From Diphasiastrum complanatum (Eukaryota > Streptophyta > Lycopodiopsida > Lycopodiales > Lycopodiaceae): DNA of 64,000 bases. Below the pieces are notes generated by a model. It worked only from the letters and a program-made list of their open reading frames with translations, was not told the DNA's origin and ran no database searches. Location: assembly GCA_029204225.1 (NCBI GenBank), contig MU831831.1, forward strand, positions 1 to 64,000. The letters run 5' to 3'. The position numbers and the translations under genes were made by a program. Below, in pieces: positions 50,102 to 59,910 of the stretch. Position 1 is the stretch's first letter. Each line of letters starts with the position of its first letter.

Positions 50102-50965
50102 ATGGAGTACAGAGCCATCGCCAGGGCTCCACAACCATCAAGAAAGCCGTGCTTCTCAATCGACTTTGTACTTCTATTCAATGAGACAGATGATAATGGA
50201 TTATGGGTGCCAAGAAAATATTCAAAAAACTCTTGGGTTTTGAGGCATCCATTATCAAGAGGAGCATTTGGAAAAAGGAAAAGGTCAAAACTATCATTTT
50301 GATCTTATTGGAAGGCCAAAATTTTGGATTTCAGAACATTATCAGGAGGAAAATCTATTTCTGAAATTCTAGTCCAACATGTATATTTGCATTCAGAGAT
50401 AAATGTGCAAGGATTTAACCGTCAGGATCACAAAAAAAAATAACTGTGAGTATTGATATTTTTGATACTTTGATTTTTGTCATTCATAAATATCTAATAG
50501 TAAACTTGCCAATCTGATCATTTTTCTCTTGCAGATTTATATCCATCCAATATAAATGAATGGGAGCTGAGTGGATCTTTAGCAATCTGATCATTTTTCT
50601 CTTGTAGATTTATATCCATCCAATGTAAATGAATGGGAGCTGAGTGGATCTTTAGTAGGTGTGTTAGATGTTATTCACACTGATATTGGACAACTACAAT
50701 ATCAAGGTAGAACTGCAAAAGATCTAGCTAATAGTGAGATTTTTTTTTATGACAGACTTTAGATTCATTTTCAATAGTAAACTCGTAAGTAACTGTAAAC
50801 ATTTGATCTTTTATGAATAGTTTCAATCAAAACTTTCTAATACAAACTCTATACTATTTCTAACTAACTTTATATTAGTTCTATGCAGGTACGTAAAAGA
50901 CATGAGCTCGAGATTAAATGCAGAGATATTGCTGAAACAATCCAACTTATGGAAGAACATTGAGA
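50102..50965 (+). pseudogene. Unrecognised intron-containing gene, copy 2
   Basis: Plus-strand counterpart of the 46.6-kb gene. Exon A (about 50,305-50,445) has ILDFRTLSGGKSISEILVQH and VYLHSEINVQGFN and ends at a GTGAGT donor. An 89-bp intron ends TTTCTCTTGCAG (50,534), and exon B reads LYPSNINEWELSGSLVGVLD, VIHTDIGQLQYQGRTAKDLA, NSEIFFYDRL then stop. A further acceptor (TTCTATGCAG near 50,888) precedes RKRHELEIKCRDIAETIQLM. Upstream, an open frame from 50,102 (MEYRAIARAPQPSRKPC) may be the start. A 73-bp tandem duplication covers the intron/exon B boundary. Stops separate the parts, so it is probably dead; the family is unknown. Confidence 0.5.
50511..50656 (+). repeat. 73-bp tandem duplication spanning a splice acceptor
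   Basis: AATCTGATCATTTTTCTCTTG starts at 50,511 and 50,584. Units differ by C/T in the acceptor (TTGCAG versus TTGTAG) and one base in the exon part. Both units end GGATCTTTAG. The second acceptor would restore the original exon B. Confidence 0.95.
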
Positions 50966-51330
50966 TTCACTATTAGCAAATACATGCCAATCATCATGTC
51001 TTTTTATCATTATAGAAAAATTGCATTCCAGTATTAGACTCTGGACACAACCTGATTGTATGAATCTATTGTGATATTAATAAAAAAAAACCCATAAACG
51101 AGTTGTTTACATGTAAAATGATTGTATCTTTTTTTTTTATGTCTCTCTATTTACAAATACATCTCTATTCAATCAATTTTTCTATTTTTTCTAGATCAGT
51201 AATAGGAACTGATAAGGCAATAGCTCCTTCTATAATCTCGCCTTCCTCTATTTCGAGAAGGGCCTCAATGCCTTTTAAGACAAGAGGAATATCTGCTATA
51301 AATTGCCTTCCTCTGTATTAGGAAGGACTT
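50966..51330 (-). other. Region between convergent unknown genes, with one acidic frame
   Basis: The minus strand has an open frame of about 45 codons at about 51,315-51,183 (FIADIPLVLKGIEALLEIEE, then IALSVPITDLEKIEKLIE, stop) just downstream of the stop of the gene at 51,331. It may be an alternative terminal exon of that gene. Otherwise AT-rich. Confidence 0.3.
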
Positions 51331-52345
51331 TTATTCCTTTTTGAGAGATTTAATGGTTACCTCTCCAATTGAAGTTGTCGTTGTCAGTATTTTCCGAACG
51401 ACATCATGAAGTAGAGAATCAAATTCTCTATGTGTATTTGCACCTGAGTTTAGTTTTACACATAGAAAATTTGATACTCCCTCCTTATTTATCTTTACAA
51501 AAAGAATGTTCAGGCTCCAATGCCGACTGCAACAACCAGAATACAAATATTGATAAATTCATATTTATGAAAAAATTTCATACTTATCAAAGCAATGAAG
51601 CATGCAACAATCCAGATTAAAGCAACAAAAACAAAAGAGCAATCCTTACTTATCTTCATATGGAATCAAATAGAATTTTGCCATAGGACTGCATTCGATA
51701 ACGAAACTAATACTATTCTGCAAAAAAGAAACTCCGACCTCTACTATTACATCTGAAATTTTTGAGTTCTTATCTTTTAGCTCGATACAAAATTTGGGAC
51801 CTAATTTAAAGCTTCTACGTGTATCTGGAAGAAAAAAAATCAAAAAAGTTGCCGAGAAGATCAATTTTGTTAGCTAAGTAGGCCTCGTATTAATTATAAT
51901 GGTCAGAATAAAAAAAACTTGGGCTGGATCGTATGGAATTCTCACAAAAAGATTATGTACAGGAGCAGAAATAGAAGTGAAAACATTATTTACAGATTTT
52001 TCTGTTATTTTGTCTAGCTTCACTTGGGTAATCAATACTTTTGGTGATGAAACCTACTGAGGAGCTGGACGAATAACAAGAGGAGGAAAGGGTGAAGATT
52101 CTCGATCTGAGTCAGATTCTCGATCTGAGTTAGATTCTCCAGCATCTGACTTAGAGCTCAGGAAGACACGAGATCTCTTGGCCGGGATACGTCTAGGAGG
52201 AAGGGAAGCAGTTGGCCTTCGAGATCCAGCCTTCTTGGGGATAGGCTGCTTTCTCTTCCTCCTAGAGGTAGTAGGCACGTCGGTTCTATCCAGAGGGAGG
52301 TCTCTGGAGGTGCTGACATTGTCAACATGCAGACCAGAATATCTG
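51331..52345 (-). CDS. Unrecognised multi-exon reading frame downstream of the H3-like gene
   Basis: On the minus strand, a frame overlapping the end of the H3-like sequence but shifted by one base continues as a basic, Ser/Asp-rich tail (SRRKRKQPIPKKAGSRRP, AKRSRVFLSSKSDAG, SDRESDSDRESS). It meets a TAG near 52,054 and goes on through VLITQVKLDKITEKSVNN and VHNLFVRIPYDP. After a probable short intron, an exon at about 51,831-51,650 (KFCIELKDKNSKISDVIVEV) ends at a GTAAGG donor. A 123-bp intron with acceptor TTGCAG leads in frame to 51,526-51,331 (SLNILFVKINKEGVSNFLCV, TSIGEVTIKSLKKE, TAA). The phase-consistent splice argues for real coding ancestry. The function is unknown; the tail looks nuclear or nucleic-acid-binding. 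At least one stop lies within it. Confidence 0.45.
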
Positions 52346-52706
52346 TCTGAAGCCTTTTGAGAATGACGAAATCCTTTGGCATGATGGTGACACTCTTACC
52401 ATGCACTGCCAAAAGACAAGTATCCTCAAAATAATGGGACATAAAATCTTCTGCAGCACCCTATAAGGTCTGCATGGCTGTCACGACAGAACGAACATTC
52501 AACCCAAGTGACAGAGTGACATTCCGTACAGATCGGCCGAAAGGAGCTCTAGGGGTCAACAATTCAGTTGATCTCTGGAGTTTTTTTATCTCCCTCAGCC
52601 AGACCTGCTTCCTGCCATGCCTACGGCAAGTACTAGGGGAAACACAAGAATGGGATGACTATGCAGTGGTAATGGCACAGGTAGTGGATTTGGTCCTGGC
52701 CATCAT
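52341..52706 (-). pseudogene. Degenerate histone H3 / CENH3-like gene
   Basis: Minus-strand frame, intronless, starting ATG ATG GCC AGG ACC AAA (M)MARTK, the H3 start. Counting from the second ATG (52,703), codons 36-49 read LREIKKLQRSTELL (canonical H3: LREIRRYQKSTELL). Then RAPFGRSVRNVT, GAAEDFMSHYFEDT at 82-95, and VHGKSVTIMPKDF near 100-112. All parts of the H3 histone fold are in order. AAED and KDF, and the APF..(S/E)VR stretch, are more like plant CENH3 than canonical H3. The N-tail is about 13 residues shorter than H3 and lacks ARKS motifs. In-frame stops at codons 15 (TAG) and 81 (TAG) mean it is not a working histone. A shifted frame continues into the basic tail of the neighbouring feature. 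Confidence 0.75.
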
Positions 52707-53257
52707 TCTCAGAAGAAGAAGATTAACAAAAAAAGGTTTGAACAAAAGAAAAGTGGTTGATAACAAAAAAATTTGCTATAAAAGAGCGCTAGTGATCGAT
52801 ACCAGAACTGAATATCGGTTTCGAGCACAAGATCTACACAGATTATTTTATGAAAAGAGATGCACGCTCAAAAGCGATATTGCACTACTAGTGATATCGG
52901 ACTCGAGCGCATTGTGAGAGGGCGGAAGCTTGAACGATGAAAGAGCGCGCTTGAGAGCGATATTGGGAGCTAAAAGCGAAAATTTTGCAAAAAAAAATGA
53001 AAATTCCGAGGACTTATATATACAAAATTTTTGCACGTGTTAAAAGACGACGAAGACATGTGTCGTTAGATTATTGGGCCATGTGGAATGTCTGTATTGA
53101 CAATGATGAGAAATACACTACCATTCTCACCAATGTAAAAAAATCAGCATCTACACACAAATTGAGATGCAAACATCAATAGAACTTGATCAAACTTGAA
53201 TAAAATAATTATGTATTGTTGTTGTCCGTACAGAATCAGCAAGCTACTGTATTTCAC
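52707..53257. other. Upstream flank of the H3-like gene, no gene recognised
   Basis: Contains several AGCGATAT and GAGCGC words near 52,786-52,975 (an AAAGAGCGC/AAAGCGATATTG pair repeats), otherwise AT-rich. A promoter for the H3-like gene could lie here, but no TATA box is well placed. Confidence 0.35.
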
Positions 53258-53931
53258 ACGTGTGGATCAAAAAATAACAAATATAGATCATTCTACACAT
53301 AGAATTGCAAGCAATCACCAAGATAGTGCACCAATGGATAGTAGAACCCAAGAGAACCATGTATAAGCATGAAATGAGATAGAGAAGAGAGAAGATTGCT
53401 CTCTCCATGAGTTTCATCCTTTTATAACAGGTCCAAACCCTATTTGGCCACTTGGCTTTCCTACCAAAATGCTAACCCTACTAATTTTGGGTCTACATTC
53501 AATGTACCCAACTATTCAAATTGAATCTACTCAAACTCGCATTCTAACTTTCCCACACTTTCAAAAAGTGTTTATTCAAATGAAATTTAGACTAATGAAC
53601 TTTGAAAAGTCAACCTCTAAGTCTAAAACAAGTTTTGGCCTCAATATGCCAAATATGGAAATTTTGCAAAATGTGATGAAACTAGTTGAATCTTTCACAC
53701 TTACAATTAATGCATGTGAATTGCCACGAGTTTCTACAAGCATAATTTTGCTAATTCTATGTCTACAAACTATATGCAAGTTGTACTCATCATTCTAGAT
53801 GTGACATATCCATGTAGCTCGAGTTCTATCTAGGCCAAACTTGGCATTTTGCATTTATGAACAACATACTTGCATGGTACAATATTTGTAGCAAGCCTAA
53901 AGTCAAGATGGATTATTTTTCCATTTCAACA
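53258..53931 (-). mobile_element. Copia 3' LTR of the split element
   Basis: On the minus strand the LTR begins at 53,931 (TGTTGAAATGGAAAAATAATC) immediately after the polypurine tract TTTTTAGGAGGAG (53,944-53,932) and probably ends near 53,258 (CACACGTGTGAAATACA). The end is estimated from the TG..CA rule and resemblance to the 43.8-kb copy. Confidence 0.6.
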
Positions 53932-54890
53932 CTCCTCCTAAAAACAATCTATATTGATTTGAACATTGATCTTGGTATTACTCCAAGATTGGCTCTATGC
54001 TTGATGAAGGAATTTTTGCTCAAAGGTTTGGTGAGCATATCAGCAATACAAGATGATGTGTCGATGTGCTCCAAGTAGATTTCCCCTCCAATGAGCTTCT
54101 CTCTCACGAAGTGATGTGCAACTTCGATATGCTTCCTCCTTGCATGGAATATCGGGTTGTTGGCAAGGGCTTGGGCTGAAATGTTGTCACACATGATCAT
54201 AGGTAGATCCTCTTCCATGATTATCTTTAGCTCCATTAGCAACCTCTTTATCCAAAGCACTTCCTTTGTTGTTGTAGTGAGTGCCTTATACTCAACTTCA
54301 CATGATGAGAGTGATACAGTATCTTGCTTTTTTAAAAGCCAAGATATCAAGTTTCCTCCAAGATATATGACATAAGCACTTGTAGATTTTCGATATGCTC
54401 TATCACTTGCAAAATCCGAGTCAGAATAACCAACAATAGAAAGATCTTCACTTTTATACAATAAACCATAATCAAAAGTTGAAGATATATTTTTAAGCAC
54501 TCTCCAAGCCATTTTCCAATGACAAATAGTAAGATTTTGCATAGCCTAGCTCAACTTATGAACACTACAGCTTATGTCAGGTCTAGTTATTGTGAGCCAA
54601 ATTAACTATAAGACTCCTAGAAAGTGTGATGTCCACAAAGGATCTTACATCACCTTTGTTTTGGATCTTTTACATTTTGCTCCATAGGAGTTTCTATACT
54701 CTTACAATCTAACATATTGAACCTTTTTAACATTGAAAGAGCATACTTGGATTGACATACAAAAGCTTTATCTTTAAGAAAGTCAATCTCTAATCCTAGA
54801 ATGTAGTGAATTTTTCCAAGATCTTGCATCTTGAATTTTTCCAAGTGCAATATTGGTTTCCTCAGCTAACTTGATACAACTTCCTATCTA
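53932..54890 (-). mobile_element. Copia pol, 3' half (RT end and RNase H)
   Basis: The minus strand starts at the insertion point 54,890 with GSCIKLAEETNIALGKF, then MQDLGKIHYILGLEIDFLKD near 54,840, the RT C-terminus. Then RNase H at 54,542-53,949 (RVLKNISSTFDYGLLYKSED; WLLKKQDTVSLSSCEVEYKA; ARRKHIEVAHHFVREK; IADMLTKPLSKNSFIKHRAN). The frame is fairly well kept. It continues exactly where the fragment at 62,221-64,000 stops. Confidence 0.95.
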
Positions 54891-55910
54891 TGGAGTCTTA
54901 TGATCTCACATTAATCAAATTTTGTCATATATTGTAAAAATTTTCAATTTCCATATATATAAAATGTGCTATAGTGTCTAAATATTATGTAAAGGCCTAT
55001 TTCGCACTTTGTAAATTCATATTTTGAGTAGAAGTTGCGACGTTCTAGAGAGACGCAATAGAAGTTCTGAACCGACATTTGACGGTTCGTAAGCGACATT
55101 GAGACTGAAGAACATTCCTATAAGGATAGCACTATGTGCCATTGTACATATGCATTTCTACGTAAAGCTGAGTATCAATAAAGAGCGAAGAGCAAGTTCT
55201 TATAGCTTGAACATTCTTTCCTTCCGTTATCTATCACAGAATTACTTCTTATCATTTGTGCGAACACACTCTGTATGATCTGTGATTGATTCTGATACTG
55301 TTATGTTTGCGTCACACACATTTCTTAAGTTATACTGAATTTCAGTTACTCTAACACGGATTTTCAGGCGACACCAGCAAGTAATAATTTTGACTAATGT
55401 GTGCAGGGAATTAGCCGAAGCTGTTAAATATAACTTTTAGTAGAAATTCCTTCAACTCTGAATGAGCTATGTGTTCAGATAATGGGTTTGATTGAGGCTC
55501 TGTCTTGTTTGCTTCCTGTGATAAAAACTAATTCTCTGTGTTTGATTAAGAAGAACTTTTAGCTAATGTGATTCTGCTTGATGAATCTAATTGCTAGTTG
55601 CTGTCAGTTCTGACTTTTTTCTTGATGCCTGAAGAGCCTGAAAGATAAAGTAATTCTTACAATTACAGACCTTGACCAAATCGTTTCATCATTGGTGTTC
55701 CTGGATGCCAATTTACCCAAATATCTTTGGATAACCAGTTATGTCGCTGTAGTATTCATTGTGAACTGTATACACTCTAGTCTGTTTATCATCATACATA
55801 CATGTACCATGCAAAAGATGAGATTATTCTCTCTCTTGAGGAACGATCAAACCTTTTATACTACGTAATTCATTGATTTTGTAGAAATCTATAACGACTA
55901 GGCCACCACA
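54891..55910 (+). mobile_element. 5' LTR of nested Ty3/Gypsy element
   Basis: Begins TGGAGTCTTATGATCTCAC and ends GGCCACCACA, 1,020 bp. It matches 61,216-62,220 throughout with a few substitutions per hundred bases by eye plus small indels. It contains a TATA-like CCATATATATAAAATG near 54,950. TG..CA ends and the primer binding site a few bases beyond confirm the limit. Confidence 0.95.
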
Positions 55911-55915
55911 TAATT

Positions 55916-55933
55916 TGGCGTCGTTGCCGGGGA
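55916..55933 (+). other. Primer binding site complementary to tRNA-Asp
   Basis: TGGCGTCGTTGCCGGGGA differs by one base from TGGCGCCGTTGCCGGGGA, the complement of the plant tRNA-Asp(GUC) 3' end. It lies 5 bp after the LTR. This primer choice is typical of Athila-like Gypsy elements. Confidence 0.9.
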
Positions 55934-55998
55934 GATGAATTTCATCTTTTGCGATATTTTTAAGTGTATTACATCTACGAATCTTTCTCATGTAATGC

Positions 55999-56927
55999 AT
56001 GCCAAGAACATACTCTCAAGCAATTATTGAACAGAAGCGTTTAGAGCATGCACAACGTTTAGAAGCATATAGGAAGTCTAGAGATTTGTATTTGCGAAAT
56101 TTTCTTTACTCACCAGTTAGAGCAAGATTAACACCTGAAGCGTTTATTGATCTTTTACACGCTGAGTCTGAATCAGAATCTGATTCAGTGGATATGGAAG
56201 AATCTTCTGAGTATTGATCTTATTCTTCTTCATCGGAAGAAAAATCTTCTTATAGGAAAACTAAGAATAGGAACTCCAAAAGAAAGAAAAGAATGAAGAA
56301 ATCCGAAAAGATGGATCCATCAAGGAAAAGTGTTGAGTTGTTAACAAGAGAAATGAGTGATCTAAAGGTCAAATATCTGATGTTAAAGCCAAGCAAAAGA
56401 AAGCGAAGCCTAACGCCAATGTTTGGTGTACCACGTGTGGGAAGGAAGGTCATTCTAAGACCAACTGTCCCAGTTTACAGACTAATTATTTAGAAGAGAA
56501 ACTATTCCTCTGTCCAATTAATAATCATGAGGAGGTAGCTTATACTGCAACTCCTACTAACCAAAAAATTATGATACCGAAACAACGTACTGGTCAACAG
56601 TACACTATTTTGCAAAGGGGCGGAACACGAGATTCCACTCCACCAACCAGAGTAAGGGGTTCGTGCTACAATTGCAGAGCCCCGGGTCACTATTCACCTG
56701 ATTGCCCTGAACCCAGGAGATCAGCAGGATATGTGTCACTCTGCGCTAACTGTAAAGGTGAAGGGCATGTCACTCCTTATTGTCCTCAGCCACAACAGCC
56801 ACGGTCTAAACCAAGGTTTTTAAACTCGCCTAGGGAAGACGACCTTCGGCCATCTAAGACTAACACTGACATGATAGTTCAGACGATAGAAGTAGAGTCT
56901 GAATTATTAGATCAAGATCATCAATGA
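55999..56927 (+). pseudogene. Gypsy gag with CCHC zinc knuckles
   Basis: ATG at 55,999 (MPRTYSQAIIEQKRLEHAQR), a charged helical N-terminal part with an acidic Ser-rich stretch and a TGA at 56,215. After frame changes come three knuckles: TTCGKEGHSKTNC near 56,435, CYNCRAPGHYSPDC near 56,664 and CANCKGEGHVTPYC near 56,741. Three CCHC motifs with a short capsid-like region is more knuckles than the usual one or two of Gypsy gag. The gag CA core is hard to recognise, so this protein may be truncated. Confidence 0.75.
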
Positions 56928-57020
56928 CCAGATTTAGAGAAAAAAGTAAATAAAGTAACTACAAGAAGTAATAAAGATTCTTTAACTCTTAAAGATAAGT
57001 AGAAAACTAAGACGAAAAAT

Positions 57021-57750
57021 GTGAAAGCTGCGAAAAACGCGACAGAAAAAGTGAAGGTCGCAGAACAATCAGTAAAAATTCTTAGTAATAAAGAATTAAA
57101 GCTTGATAAGTCTAATGGAAAACATTATGATGTTGAAATTAGTTCAGAAGCTAAGAAGCTTTTAGACATAAAAGAATTTCCATATCATGGGAAAAAGATA
57201 AGTACGAAGGTGAGACACCTACATCTTTCTCGAGCTATACTTCGGAGGAAGAAGGGCTTCAGTCAGTAGGGACTGAGGAAGGGGAGAGGTTACTTACATC
57301 AAGAATACCTGCATACAATAATAGAGTAGAATATGTAGATAGAGGAGATTGTGGAGTTCCAGAGATTAGTGCGATCATAGGAGATCAGACCATAGATAGA
57401 ATACTAATAGACTCAGGATCTAGTTTCAACCTAGTAACAAAAACAATGGTTAAAGAATTAGGATTAGAAAACCAGATACAGCCTACCACTTATCACGAAA
57501 TCTATTTAGCAGACGCAACTAAATGTATACCAGAATGCGAGCTAAAAGGTATTAACGTAGTTATAGAGATAGAGACGTTTGTTATGAATTTCCTTGTCAT
57601 AAATCCAGTAGATACACCACCTTATTCGATATTATTTGGAAGACCATGGTTATATCAAGCAGATGCCATTATAAATTGGTCTACCAAACAAATATTTTTT
57701 CTAGGTATTCTCACAGCCAGTCCAATAGGGGGTCACCTTTTGAGATGAGG
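57021..57750 (+). pseudogene. Gypsy aspartic protease region
   Basis: A Lys-rich linker (57,021-57,269) precedes the protease. The active site RILIDSGSSFNLV is at about 57,395-57,435, followed by flap-like sequence and ILFGRPWLYQADAIINWSTK near 57,635-57,690, the conserved C-terminal part of retroviral-type proteases in Gypsy pol ('ILGRPWL....A.I'). A TGA at 57,747 ends the frame before RT. Confidence 0.85.
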
Positions 57751-57885
57751 TGAGGAGTTAGCTAGACCTGTTGAATCATGGATCAATTTCATAGAATGCT
57801 ATGAGATTGATGAGAAGTAGAAATACCGACAACATCTGAGTCAAGAGAAGTTCTGGGTGGAACCAGAGCAAGTCTGACCGAGAGG

Positions 57886-58910
57886 ATGGTAGATAAAACA
57901 GATTATGTAGAATTAGAAATTAATAAAGGTAAGACTTTGAATCTATATAAACACCAATCGGACCAAGAACGTGAAGAGTATATATTGCTTCTTCAAAAAT
58001 ACCAAAATGTGTTTGCTTGGTCGATGGATGATTTAATAGGTGTACCAGTTAAATGGGGTGAACATAGAATAGATCTCATTCAGGGAACAATACTTGTTAG
58101 GCAGCGCCAATATAGATTGAATCCAAAGTACTCCTTATTAGTAAAAGACGAATTAGATAGATGTCTTAGAGCGGGTATTATATATCCTGTTCTAAGTAGT
58201 GAGTGGGTGTCACCAATAGTTATAGTACCTAAGAAGAAGACGGGCAAGATTAGAGTTTGTCAGGATTTTAGGAAACTAAATGCTGCCACAACAAAAGATT
58301 ATCATCCTCTGTCGTATACAGATACCATTCTTGACCAGGTAGCTAGACATGAACGCTATAGTTTTTTAGATGGATTCTCAGGTTATAACCAAGTTTTTAT
58401 AAAAGAGGAAGATAGATCCAAAACTACTTTTACCACTGATTGGGGGACGTACGCATATACGTGAATGCCCTTTGGTCTTTGTAATGCACCTGCCACATTC
58501 CAATGTATGATGACAAATATTTTTCAAAGTTTTTTAAGAAAGTTTTAGAAATTTTTATGGACGACTTTTGTGTCTATTCATCAACTAAAAACCATTTAGA
58601 TGCATTAGAGAAAACATTGAGAAGATGTCAAGAGACATATCTTAAACTGCATCCAGCTAAGTGTTACTTTGGGATGAGGGAAGACATCCTTTTAGGGCAT
58701 AAAATTTCGAAGGATGGTATACAAGCCGGCATCGAAAAAATAAAAATGATTTTAGAATTACTAGAACCAACCAATTTAAGAGAGCTTAGAGGTTTTCTAG
58801 GACAAGTAGGTTACTATTGGAGGATAATTAAAGATTATGCTATAATAGTAACTCCTTTAACAAGTTTACTAAAAAAATCTGTTGAGTACCATTGGACACA
58901 GGACCAGTAG
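57886..58910 (+). pseudogene. Gypsy reverse transcriptase
   Basis: A pre-RT linker (YQNVFAWSMDDLIGVP) leads to the RT domain: AGIIYPVLSSEWVSPIVIVP, KIRVCQDFRKLNAATTKDYH, YSFLDGFSGYNQVFIKEEDR, then an in-frame TGA at 58,462 before MPFGLCNAPATFQ. A frameshift near 58,530 leads to the catalytic FMDDFCVYS at about 58,553. The thumb region (LLGHKISKDGIQA, LRELRGFLGQVGYYWRIIKD) follows to 58,910. Motif wording is Athila/Tat-like. One stop plus one frameshift inactivate it. Confidence 0.93.
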
Positions 58911-58929
58911 CAAGCTTTTGATCAATTGA

Positions 58930-59350
58930 AATAGTCATTAGTAGAAGCCATTGGGGTTAGACCTCCAAATTGGGCTAAAAAGTTCCATGTATATGTAGAC
59001 ACATCATCTTTTGCGATAGGTGTAGTGCTTAGTCAGAAAGATGACCAAAATATAGATGATCCAATTTACTATGCGGGAAAGCAACTCACTGCAACAGAAA
59101 AAAATTATTCCACTATAGAGCGAGAAGCACTAGGGATGATTTATTCATTAAAAACATTTAGACATTATCTTTTAGGATACCCTCTTGTTTTTCACGTAGA
59201 TCATTACGCATTAAAATATTTTATGAATAAACCTGATCTTTTGGGTAGAATAGCTAGATGGGTATTATTATTAGATGAGTTTAATTATGAAGTAGAATTA
59301 AGAAGATGCAAGGATCATCAAAATGCCGACTATATATCCCGCCTATCAGT
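58930..59350 (+). pseudogene. Gypsy RNase H
   Basis: KFHVYVDTSSFAIGVVLSQK, YAGKQLTATEKNYSTIEREA, LVFHVDHYALKYFMNKPDLL and HQNADYISRL give the complete Gypsy RNase H with its Asp/Glu/Asp core (VD, RE, VD). It follows RT after two in-frame TAGs near 58,907 and 58,932. After SRL the frame runs into low-complexity sequence; no integrase HHCC or DDE motif follows. Confidence 0.92.
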
Positions 59351-59910
59351 TTTTGAAGGCCGTCATTTTTTGTCCAAATTTTTTTTTTTTTACCGAAGTA
59401 TTAGCGAAAATGCCAAAACTAGTTTACATTTTAGCAAAAATGCCAAAGCATGCTGCATTGTTTGTATTGCGAAAAACCCGAGACCTTCACTACATTTTAT
59501 ACTTTGCAAAAAACCCGACACTACATTAGAATTTACCATTTTAGAAATACAAAAACTACAACACTTACCTTTGCATTTTTTGGGATTTTCTACCTTCTGG
59601 CACCTTCGCATTTTTCGCATAATAATTCTCGCTTTGATTTACCAAGCGAGGCATTCGTGTATTTTGTTTATTTATTTATTTATTTATTTTTGTTTTTAGG
59701 ACTAGACACTTTATTATTGAGTATGTACCTTCAAAACGAAGGACACGCTTCCATAATATTAGTCTAATCCGCCGAAATACCATCAATACGCCTAAAACCT
59801 CAAACACTTCAGTTGTTGTCACTACCACTTCCATCACTCTTGCTCTCCGAATTGCGAATTGTTGCGATCAAGCTCTTGTCTGCCATCGCTTGTTTACATT
59901 TGCAAGCACT
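59351..59910. other. Spacer where integrase would be expected
   Basis: A T-run at about 59,380, then recurring GCGAAAAATGCC/GCAAAAAACCCGA words (59,400-59,530; TTCGCATTTTTCGC near 59,605) and TTTATTTATTTATT near 59,670. Read in all frames, no zinc-binding HHCC or DDE signature is visible. Confidence 0.6.

Noticed and set aside
52474-52917. 147-codon plus-strand open frame
   Set aside because: It is antisense to the H3-like gene, whose fold motifs are clear on the minus strand.
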